A stretch of DNA of 9,501 bases from Candidatus Woesearchaeota archaeon (GTDB lineage: Archaea > Nanobdellota > Nanobdellia > Woesearchaeales > GW2011-AR4). This document shows positions 4,646 to 9,501 of this stretch, piece after piece. Every line of letters begins with the position of its first letter. Positions within the stretch are counted from its first letter, which is position 1. Both the position numbers and the translations under genes were made by a program. The notes beneath the pieces are model-generated. The model did no database searches, had not been told where the DNA came from, and saw only the letters and a program-made list of their open reading frames with translations. The stretch spans positions 1 through 9,501 of the forward strand of contig JACPMU010000037.1 in the NCBI GenBank assembly GCA_016185865.1, written 5' to 3'.

Positions 4646-5653
4646 ATGCCAAAGCAAACCATCTCTTTATGTATGATAGCAAAGAATGAGGAGAAATTCC
4701 TAGAGCAATGCCTGAATTCTGTGAAGGATGTTGTTGACGAAATAGTAGTAGTGGATACAGGCAGCACAGACAACACAAAAAATATTGCAAACAAATTTGG
4801 CGCAAAAATATTTGATTTCAAATGGGTAGATGACTTCTCTGCTGCAAGGAATGAAAGCATCAAGCACGCTTCAAAAGACTGGATTCTTGTGCTAGATGCT
4901 GACGAAGTAATTGAAAAACAAGACTTGGGAAAAATTAAAAATACAATTGATGATGCGAAAGATATTGCAGGTTTTTCGCTTGAGCAGAGGTCTTACTTAA
5001 ACAAATTTTTTGAAGGCTCTGCAAAAAATGAGTCAAACTTTGAATTAGTCAAGGATTATCCTTTTTATATTTCACATCATCTAGTCAGGCTATTCAAAAA
5101 CAAACTTGGGCTTTATTTCAGGCACAGAATTCATGAATTAATAGAAGACTCAATAACTGAAAAAAACCTAAAATATGAAAAAACCGGCATTGTTCTGCAC
5201 CACTTTGGCTCTTTAAAGGAAACAAGTTTGATAATCGGCAAAGCAGGGGAATATTCGAAAATTATTTTAAAACAGCTGGAGGAAAACCCGAAAAGCTCCA
5301 GATATAACTACCAAGCAGCCCGCATGTACCTTGGCGGGAATGATTTCAGCAATGCATTGAAATATTTTGAAAAAACGGCTAAAATAGACCCAAACTACAA
5401 GCTTGTTTTTTCTGAAATCGCAAAAATATACCTTCAGATGAATGATAAAAACCGCGCAATAGAATGTTTTAAAAAATCAATTAAATATAATTCTAACAAT
5501 CCAAGCCCTGCAAACAACCTTGCAGTCGTTTACATGTCAATGGGAAAATTTGAAAATGCAAAAAAAATTCTTGAAGAGCAGTTAAAAAAGCATCCTGAGA
5601 ACAATGCGTTAAAATATAATTATGGAGAATGTTTAAAAAATGTTAAAAAATAA
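4646..5653 (+). CDS. Family 2 glycosyltransferase with C-terminal TPR repeats
   Basis: 335 residues. The N-terminal GT-A domain begins TISLCMIAKNEEKFLEQCL, continues VDEIVVVDTGSTDNT (Asp37, sugar-nucleotide site), AARNESIKHA, and carries the DxD motif in LVLDADE (Asp84, Asp86) for metal and nucleotide-sugar binding. Residues 148-190 (RLFKNKLGLYFRHRIHELI ... VLHHFGS) fit the acceptor half of SunS/WaaE-like GT2 enzymes. Three TPR repeats follow at about 218-251, 252-285 and 287-320 (e.g. ALKYFEKTAKIDPN). No membrane helix, so it is probably cytosolic. ATG 4646 gives the usual short lead into ISLCMI; ATG 4637 is an alternative. It closely follows the glycosylation-rich lipoprotein gene. Donor and acceptor cannot be read from sequence. 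Confidence 0.92.
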   Translation: MPKQTISLCMIAKNEEKFLEQCLNSVKDVVDEIVVVDTGSTDNTKNIANKFGAKIFDFKWVDDFSAARNESIKHASKDWILVLDADEVIEKQDLGKIKNTIDDAKDIAGFSLEQRSYLNKFFEGSAKNESNFELVKDYPFYISHHLVRLFKNKLGLYFRHRIHELIEDSITEKNLKYEKTGIVLHHFGSLKETSLIIGKAGEYSKIILKQLEENPKSSRYNYQAARMYLGGNDFSNALKYFEKTAKIDPNYKLVFSEIAKIYLQMNDKNRAIECFKKSIKYNSNNPSPANNLAVVYMSMGKFENAKKILEEQLKKHPENNALKYNYGECLKNVKK

Positions 5654-5656
5654 ATT

Positions 5657-6208
5657 TCATCTCCACTTAATCGAGCATCCGATTGCCGGAGTAAGCTCAA
5701 TCATGACTTTCCTGTCGTGGATTAGCGCTTCTATTGCATTCCTCAAATCAGTTGTCTGCACTAAAGTTGCGTCTTTCGGGCTGTTGTCAATTCTTCCATG
5801 ATATCTTAATGCTCTTTTTTCGTCAAAAACAAAGCATTCTGGGGTGCATTGGGCACCGTAGGCATTTGCAACTTTTTGGTCTTCATCCCTTAGATAAGGA
5901 AAATTCAGCTTTTTCAGCTTGTTCATCTCTATCATTTTCTCGAAGCTGTCATCAGGATAATTTACTTCGTCATTTGCATTGATTCCGACAACCTGCACCC
6001 CCTTAATGCCAAAATCGCTTTGTATCTCTTTTATCCTTTCTATGCTTCCCTGAACATAAGGGCAGTGGTTGCACATGAACACAACAGCAAGTATCTTTTT
6101 GCCCCTGAAATCATTCAAGGAGTATGCTTTTCCGTCAACTCCAGGCAAGCTGAAGTCCGGAGCCTTATCGCCTATATTCAGTTTTAAATCGTGAATGTTC
6201 ATTTCCAT
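5657..6208 (-). CDS. Thioredoxin-fold redox protein (AhpC/TSA type, CNHC)
   Basis: 183 residues. The fold runs GDKAPDFSLPGVDGKAYSLN, then the active site FMCNHCPYV with Cys46 and Cys49, VVGINANDEVNYPDDSF, FPYLRDEDQKVANAYGAQCT, the cis-proline TPE, and a tail ending AIGCSIKWR that I recognise from a broadly distributed thioredoxin-family group of peroxiredoxin-like proteins. It is probably a cytosolic thiol oxidoreductase; the substrate is unknown. Start: GGTG (minus strand, 6215-6218) lies six bases before ATG 6208, favouring it over the upstream TTG/GTG and the ATG at 6202. It converges with the glycosyltransferase gene with only three bases between them. Confidence 0.92.
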   Translation of the reverse strand: MEMNIHDLKLNIGDKAPDFSLPGVDGKAYSLNDFRGKKILAVVFMCNHCPYVQGSIERIKEIQSDFGIKGVQVVGINANDEVNYPDDSFEKMIEMNKLKKLNFPYLRDEDQKVANAYGAQCTPECFVFDEKRALRYHGRIDNSPKDATLVQTTDLRNAIEALIHDRKVMIELTPAIGCSIKWR

Positions 6209-6237
6209 TGTAAACACCAAGTGCGTTGGAATTCCTT

Positions 6238-6250
6238 ATTCTATTAAAAA
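6238..6250 (-). promoter_or_regulatory. TATA-like box for the thioredoxin-fold gene
   Basis: On the minus strand this reads CTTTTTAATAGAA, about 36 bases before ATG 6208, leaving a short leader for the GGTG ribosome binding site. Confidence 0.4.
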
Positions 6251-6265
6251 GTTTTGTTTTTAAAA

Positions 6266-6288
6266 TGGCGGTGGCGGAATTTGAATCC
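6266..6288 (-). other. Weak tRNA 3'-end-like stretch
   Basis: On the minus strand the sequence runs GGATTCAAATTCCGCC and ends CACCGCC-A: a TTCAAAT loop, three T-stem pairs only (two mismatches), and a GC-rich seven-base strand with A, like an acceptor 3' end. No GGCGGTG 5' strand precedes it on that strand. It stands out as a GC-rich island in an AT-rich gap. Its nature is uncertain. Confidence 0.3.
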
Positions 6289-6312
6289 TTGTCTTTTTAA
6301 TTACTGATAAAA

Positions 6313-6723
6313 TCAGATAAATTTCCTTATCTTCTCGGCATATTCCTTCATTTCATCGCCTTCGTATTTCAAATGGCTCCATTTGATGCGCAGCCTGTCC
6401 TTCTGGAATCTTGGGATGATGTGGATATGCGCATGGTTCACAACCTGGCCTGCTTCCTTGCCGTTGTTCATCCCAATGTTGAAGCTTGCATTTCCAAAGC
6501 TCAATGACAATGCACTTGCAACCTTTTTTGCTGCCTTTATTGTGGCTGACAAGTCCTCTTCATTCATATCCATCAAATTCTGAGCATGATTTTTTGGCAC
6601 GACAAGGCAGTGCCCCTTGTTTGCAGGCATTATGTCAAGGAAGCTGATTACCTTGGAATCTTCATAAACTTTTGCTGCCGGAACTTTTCCATCAACAATC
6701 CTGCAAAAAATACATTCTTCCAT
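6313..6723 (-). CDS. HIT family nucleotide hydrolase
   Basis: 136 residues, the usual HIT length. It begins ECIFCRIVDGKVPAAKVYED, the classic start with CxxC (Cys4, Cys7) that with His46 and a triad His can bind zinc. DIMPANKGHCLVVPKNH is followed by the catalytic signature HAHIHIIPR, with His97, His99 and His101. HIT proteins hydrolyse phosphoramidates or dinucleoside polyphosphates such as AMP derivatives; the exact substrate is not readable. Last gene of a tight minus-strand run: its ATG lies one base after the stop of the phosphodiesterase. A small CTGAT/ATCAG inverted repeat (6304-6316) covers its stop. Confidence 0.95.
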   Translation of the reverse strand: MEECIFCRIVDGKVPAAKVYEDSKVISFLDIMPANKGHCLVVPKNHAQNLMDMNEEDLSATIKAAKKVASALSLSFGNASFNIGMNNGKEAGQVVNHAHIHIIPRFQKDRLRIKWSHLKYEGDEMKEYAEKIRKFI

Positions 6724-6724
6724 C

Positions 6725-7207
6725 TTATTTTACAATTGTAAATTCCAATCTGTCATTTTCCGCATCTAGCAGTGCAATTGTATAAGGATAAATCCTGAAC
6801 AATGCGCCCGGGTTTATAACCCTTGTTTTTCCGATTTTCTCGTCTCTTTTTATGTGGGTGTGGCCAGTTAAAACATAGTCATATTTATTGCTTTTGACTT
6901 CTTTTTCCAATTTCTCCCTTTTTGTCCCGTGGTAAGCATAGAATTTTTTTCCTTTGCAGTCAAATTCCAGCTCTTCCTTAATCTCGTCAAAGCCGAATTC
7001 CCTGCACTTTGCAATCAATCCATGTTTTTCGCCGTCATTGTTGCCAAAGACAAACTTCATTTTCAGCCCCTGAAAATGCTCAAGCATCGGAGGGGATATT
7101 ATGTCGCCGCAATGAACTGCAAATTCAACATTTTTTTCCTTGAATATGGCTACTGCTTTCCTGATTGCTTCCTCGTTTTCATGGGTGTCCGATATGATGC
7201 CGAGCAT
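6725..7207 (-). CDS. YfcE/MJ0936-type metallophosphoesterase
   Basis: 160 residues. All two-metal phosphoesterase motifs are present in order: DTH (Asp7, His9), CGD (Asp35), GNND (Asn57, Asp58), YHG (His93) and GHTH (His116, His118), followed by NPGA typical of the YfcE/MJ0936 group. Length fits this small single-domain family, which hydrolyses phosphodiesters in vitro; the natural substrate is often unknown. It sits between HAD and HIT genes with one-base gaps, so the three are probably one message of small phosphate-ester hydrolases. Confidence 0.95.
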   Translation of the reverse strand: MLGIISDTHENEEAIRKAVAIFKEKNVEFAVHCGDIISPPMLEHFQGLKMKFVFGNNDGEKHGLIAKCREFGFDEIKEELEFDCKGKKFYAYHGTKREKLEKEVKSNKYDYVLTGHTHIKRDEKIGKTRVINPGALFRIYPYTIALLDAENDRLEFTIVK

Positions 7208-7208
7208 T

Positions 7209-7802
7209 TTAATTTAAAATTTTGTTTAAATCCGTATTCAACAGTTTGTTATTTTTAAAAAGAATTGATTTCATGCCCAATAACCTTGCAATTTTTACAA
7301 ATTTTTTGACATCGTCTATAAAAATGCACTCTTTCGGCTTTACCCTTAATTTTTTTACAGCTAACTTGAATATTTGGCTTGAATCTTTTGTCATCTTTAC
7401 TTTATATGATAGTACTACATGGTCAAATGGCTTGTATAATCCTATTCTTTCATTTACTTTGGAATGGTTCTCAATAATATTTGAGATTACTGCAACTTTA
7501 TATCTTTTCTTTAATTTATTAATAAGCTTCAGCAACTCTTTGTTTAGTCTTATCAGTTTGTGAAAATCTTTGCTCAGTAAATCATGTGGAATTTTTTTAT
7601 GGTCCATATTGTACTTTTTTGCCACATTCTTCCAGAACTGCTTTTCATTAATATCCCCTCTGCATAAAGGAATCATCTCATGATTCATTTCTTGCCAAAA
7701 TTTGCTTTTGTTTCTAACATTAAAAATCCTAAAGATTCTCCTTAATACGAATTTAAGATCTACAATTACGCCGCCTAAATCAAAAATTATTGCTTTTATC
7801 AT
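7209..7802 (-). CDS. HAD superfamily hydrolase (subfamily IA type)
   Basis: 197 residues. Motif I is IIFDLGGVIVD, with nucleophile Asp8; the DLGGV form, with Gly in place of the second Asp, is a known subfamily IA variant. Motif II is AVISN (Ser107, Asn108), motif III has Lys139 in KMTKDSSQIF, and motif IV is FIDD (Asp163, Asp164). An alpha-helical cap lies at about residues 17-85. It is probably a phosphatase or dehalogenase-like enzyme of unknown substrate. It starts 12 bases after tRNA-Ala on the same strand, with a T-run between and no ribosome binding site, so it may be transcribed with or just after the tRNA. Confidence 0.93.
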   Translation of the reverse strand: MIKAIIFDLGGVIVDLKFVLRRIFRIFNVRNKSKFWQEMNHEMIPLCRGDINEKQFWKNVAKKYNMDHKKIPHDLLSKDFHKLIRLNKELLKLINKLKKRYKVAVISNIIENHSKVNERIGLYKPFDHVVLSYKVKMTKDSSQIFKLAVKKLRVKPKECIFIDDVKKFVKIARLLGMKSILFKNNKLLNTDLNKILN

Positions 7803-7814
7803 TTTTTATAAAAA

Positions 7815-7906
7815 TGGACCGGCCGGGAAATTCATGCTTTTAGCAATTTGAACCCGGAGCCTCACCCAAGCCAAGGGCGCATTATACCGGATTTAACTAC
7901 CGGCCC
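7815..7906 (-). tRNA. tRNA-Ala(GGC) with a T-loop intron
   Basis: Minus strand. Acceptor GGGCCGG (7900-7906) pairs with CCGGTCC (7816-7822); the third pair is G3-U70, the alanine identity element; discriminator A at 7815; no encoded CCA. Anticodon stem CGCCC with GGGTG around loop TTGGCTT, anticodon GGC (7870-7872). The D-arm is intact (GTTA with TAAT). T-stem CCGGG (7853-7857) with CCCGG (7823-7827). Removing an 18-base intron (7829-7846) at 59/60 gives a 74-base tRNA with TTCAAAT and A15-U48. A run of T follows (7814-7810), then the HAD gene. Confidence 0.93.
7829..7846 (-). other. tRNA-Ala intron, T-loop, 18 nt (59/60)
   Basis: Compact BHB: the outer helix is the T-stem, four-pair helix TTCA with TGAA, bulges AAT and TTT, inner helix TGCT with AGCA around an AAA loop. 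Cuts after the second base of each bulge rejoin TTCAAA and T. Confidence 0.9.
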
Positions 7907-7931
7907 ATTAAATCTGATAGAAAAGCAGATT

Positions 7932-7940
7932 GTTTAAAAG
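7932..7940. promoter_or_regulatory. TATA box for tRNA-Ala, possibly two-way
   Basis: GTTTAAAAG is nearly symmetric. It lies about 30 bases before the tRNA-Ala 5' end on the minus strand and about 25 bases before the GC-rich block that starts at 7961 on the plus strand. Confidence 0.5.
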
Positions 7941-7960
7941 ATTTTCTTAATTAATGTATA

Positions 7961-8024
7961 GGCGAGGTGTCTCGATGTGGCAATCGGAGAGGCACCGAGC
8001 ACTAGAATTTGCCGAAGGCGTTTT
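7961..8024 (+). ncRNA. Candidate small structured RNA (strand uncertain)
   Basis: A GC-rich island in an AT-rich gap. GGTGTCTCGAT (7966-7976) pairs with ATC, GAGA and CACC (7983-7985, 7987-7990, 7993-7996) in an 11-pair hairpin with two small bulges and loop GTGGCA. A second small hairpin, GCC-GAA-GGC (8011-8019), precedes TTTT (8021-8024) like an end signal. A TATA-like box lies about 25 bases before 7961. It lacks C/D or clear H/ACA boxes and does not fold as a tRNA. It could also be part of the histone mRNA 3' region on the other strand. Confidence 0.35.
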
Positions 8025-8056
8025 AAAATATTTAATTAAAGAAATGCTTTTATCTT

Positions 8057-8269
8057 TTACTTTGCAGCAAGCTTGACATCCCCTTCGTGGACTGTTTTTC
8101 TTCCGGAGTGCTTTGCGATGTCCGACGCCTTTTTGGAAATCTTCATTGCAATGTCTATTAGAACATCTGTGAATGCATCAACGCCGCCTGCAGAGACTCT
8201 TTTTGCCCCTGCTTTCAGCAAAATTCTTGCGACTGATGCCTTGGGTATTGTAGAAATTTTTCTTGCCAT
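8057..8269 (-). CDS. Archaeal histone
   Basis: 70 residues consisting of one histone fold without tails. Residues 7-30 contain TIPKASVARILLKAGAKRVS, with the AGAxRVS loop whose Arg (24) enters the DNA minor groove. A long central helix DVLIDIAMKISKKASDIAKH follows, then GRKTVHEGDVKLA with the RKT DNA-contact loop. It forms dimers that wrap chromosomal DNA. The ATG at 8269 is preceded by TGTGAT five bases upstream as a partial ribosome binding site. The leader contains a perfect inverted repeat (8296-8314). No neighbour is in operon with it. Confidence 0.97.
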   Translation of the reverse strand: MARKISTIPKASVARILLKAGAKRVSAGGVDAFTDVLIDIAMKISKKASDIAKHSGRKTVHEGDVKLAAK

Positions 8270-8295
8270 CGAAAATCACAGATTTTTTGGGGTTT

Positions 8296-8314
8296 CGAAA
8301 TTCTCTGAATTTCG
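8296..8314. promoter_or_regulatory. Perfect inverted repeat in the histone leader
   Basis: CGAAATTC (8296-8303) and GAATTTCG (8307-8314) with TCT between. GGGG (8289-8292) and CCCC (8326-8329) lie outside it and could extend the hairpin in the mRNA. It sits 27-45 bases before the histone start codon, near where transcription should begin, so it could be an operator or an mRNA structure. Confidence 0.5.
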
Positions 8315-8331
8315 CAACCATTAATCCCCCT

Positions 8332-8345
8332 AAAAATAAAAAGGG
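8332..8345 (-). promoter_or_regulatory. T/A-rich TATA-like box for the histone gene
   Basis: The minus strand reads CCCTTTTTATTTTT, placing a start near 8310-8318 and a leader of about 45 bases. The match is approximate. Confidence 0.35.
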
Positions 8346-8397
8346 AGAAAATCAAAAACAACCCCTTCAGCCTTTGTGTAATCACTTTTCATAGAAC

Positions 8398-8415
8398 AAG
8401 TTATTTAAATAACTT
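8398..8415 (+). promoter_or_regulatory. Palindromic TATA box for gltX
   Basis: AAGTTATTTAAATAACTT is an 18-base perfect palindrome containing TTTAAATA, centred about 27 bases before the ATG at 8434. This is leaderless spacing, and I see no ribosome binding site. The symmetry could also serve a dimeric regulator. Confidence 0.6.
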
Positions 8416-8433
8416 TCTATTTTACCCAAAATC

Positions 8434-9501
8434 ATGGATGTAAGCTTAAAATCAGCAATAAGGAAGTATGCCTTGCAGAACGCAGTAAAGTACAATGGCA
8501 AAGCCAATCAGGGCGCTGTCATGGGCAGGGTTCTTGCTGAAAACCCTGGCTTAAGGGATAAAGCAAAGGAAATAGGAAAAGAGATTGGAGATATAATAAA
8601 GGAAGTAAACAAGCTTTCAATTGAAAAGCAGGAAAAAAAGCTCAAGGAAATGGCTCCTGAGCTTCTTGAAAAGAAGGAAGAGGCAAAGGAAAAGGACATT
8701 TTTGGATTTCTGGGCATAAGGGAGGGGCAGGAGGTTGTTACAGCCTTTCCCCCTGAGCCAAGCAAGTACCCCCACATAGGGCATGCCAAGGCCATCATTG
8801 TGAACTACGAGCTGGCAAAAAGGCATAATGGGGCATTTTACTTGAGGTTTGAGGATACAAACCCTGAGCTTGCGGATGAGGAGTTCTACAAAATCCATCT
8901 TGAGAACTATGAGTGGCTTGGGATTAAGCCTGACAAGATTGACTATGCTTCTGACTACATGGAAGAATTCTATAAATATGCTGAAAAGGTAATAAAAGAC
9001 AATCATGCCTATGTATGCCTGTGCAAGCATCCGACAATAAAGGAGAAAAGGAAAAACGGCACAGAGTGTGAGCACAGGTACCAGCACCCTAATGAAAATC
9101 TCGAGCTGTGGCAGCAGATGTTCAAGGCAAAAGCCGGAAAGTATGTGCTAAGGTTAAAAGGGCATATGCAAAGCGCAAACACAACATTAAGGGACCCTGT
9201 CATATTCAGGATTGTGGATGAAAGCCATCCAAGAAAGAAGAAAAAATACAGGGTATGGCCAAATTATGATTTTGAAAGCTCTATAATGGATGGAATTGAA
9301 GGCATAACACACAGATTGAGGAGCAAGGAATTTGAGCTTAGGAATGAGCTGCAAAGGCTCATCCAGACAATGGCTGGGTTAAAGGAAACCCACATTTATG
9401 AGTTTGCAAGGTTCAATCTTGAGGGAGTTGAAAGCTCCGGAAAGGTTATAAGAGAAAAAGTGCAAAAAAAAAAGCTTATCGGATGGGACGACCCTTCACT
9501 G
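8434..9501 (+). CDS. gltX: Archaeal-type glutamyl-tRNA synthetase, 3' end beyond window
   Basis: 356 codons are open to the window edge. The helical N-terminal region (about residues 1-95, MDVSLKSAIRKYALQNAVKY onward) is typical of archaeal GluRS. The class I core begins VVTAFPPEPSKYPHIGHAKA, with the HIGH motif at 114-117 and the FPPEPS lead used by archaeal GluRS/GlnRS. It continues YLRFEDTNPELADEEF, WLGIKPDKIDYASDYMEEFY, a Cys/His insert CLCKHPTIKEKRKNGTECEH (possible zinc site) and VWPNYDFESSIMDGIEGITH. Near the end GVESSGKVIREKV then GWDDPSL occupies the KMSKS region; the loop reads ESSGK (333-337). It charges tRNA-Glu, such as that at 2936-3053; whether it also mischarges tRNA-Gln cannot be seen. 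Confidence 0.95.
   Translation, partial: MDVSLKSAIRKYALQNAVKYNGKANQGAVMGRVLAENPGLRDKAKEIGKEIGDIIKEVNKLSIEKQEKKLKEMAPELLEKKEEAKEKDIFGFLGIREGQEVVTAFPPEPSKYPHIGHAKAIIVNYELAKRHNGAFYLRFEDTNPELADEEFYKIHLENYEWLGIKPDKIDYASDYMEEFYKYAEKVIKDNHAYVCLCKHPTIKEKRKNGTECEHRYQHPNENLELWQQMFKAKAGKYVLRLKGHMQSANTTLRDPVIFRIVDESHPRKKKKYRVWPNYDFESSIMDGIEGITHRLRSKEFELRNELQRLIQTMAGLKETHIYEFARFNLEGVESSGKVIREKVQKKKLIGWDDPSL

Noticed and set aside
7961..8020. A tRNA or split-tRNA 5' half starting GGCGAGG
   Set aside because: No CCTCGCC strand, no T-arm, no U33-containing anticodon loop after a possible D-arm, and no match to the tRNA-like fragment at 3604-3628.
8340..8398. A C/D box RNA on the minus strand (TGATTA ... CTGA)
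   Set aside because: The C box is imperfect, there is only one D box and the spacing is too short for a guide.
8508..9203. Long minus-strand ORFs opposite gltX
   Set aside because: They are shadows of the GluRS frame and show no protein features of their own.
1..9501. CRISPR arrays, insertion sequences, phage genes or restriction systems
   Set aside because: I found no regularly spaced repeats, transposase, integrase, capsid or methylase motifs in either strand.

Overview
The window looks like a piece of an archaeal chromosome. The evidence is an archaeal-type uS10, an archaeal histone, an archaeal-type glutamyl-tRNA synthetase, TATA-like boxes about 26-28 nt upstream of many starts (several genes apparently leaderless), GGTG-type ribosome binding sites, and tRNAs interrupted by introns in bulge-helix-bulge (BHB) folds. 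The AT-rich sequence, very small proteins, and Cys-rich, lamin-tail and small zinc-ribbon proteins fit a DPANN lineage such as Woesearchaeota. That placement is inference.

Layout. At 1-307 is uS10, followed by an unusual second copy of the last 13 codons of its gene (363-401). Two small proteins follow: a 42-residue Cys/His protein (437-565) and a two-TM protein with a CxxC at each end (630-836). On the minus strand, 870-2193 is an operon of a cupredoxin lipoprotein, an eight-TM protein and a two-TM protein. At 2308-3053 lie two heavily interrupted tRNA genes, tRNA-Ser(GGA) with three introns and tRNA-Glu(CTC) with two, on either side of a minus-strand hypothetical gene. At 3100-5653 are, on the plus strand, a membrane-anchored protein, a zinc-ribbon ORF whose 3' end runs into a tRNA 3'-end-like sequence, a Cys-rich lamin-tail lipoprotein and a GT2-TPR glycosyltransferase. 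At 5657-7906 are, on the minus strand, a thioredoxin-fold protein and then a tRNA-Ala / HAD / phosphodiesterase / HIT cluster. From 7961 to the end are a possible small structured RNA, the histone gene with an inverted repeat in its leader, and the 5' three-quarters or so of gltX.

The strongest result is the tRNA set. Three tRNA genes carry six predicted introns, and all three have one at the same unusual place in the T-loop (59/60). Each intron falls where a BHB fold puts both cut sites so as to restore a normal cloverleaf. Scans that expect an intact GTTCAAAT T-loop would probably miss these genes. Two other stretches resemble uninterrupted tRNA 3' ends without a 5' half. Together with the duplicated uS10 tail they hint at gene-3'-end recombination or integration scars, or at split tRNA pieces.

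Functionally the region mixes translation (uS10, tRNAs, GluRS), chromatin (histone), envelope and surface functions (cupredoxin, lamin-tail lipoprotein, glycosyltransferase) and small housekeeping hydrolases.
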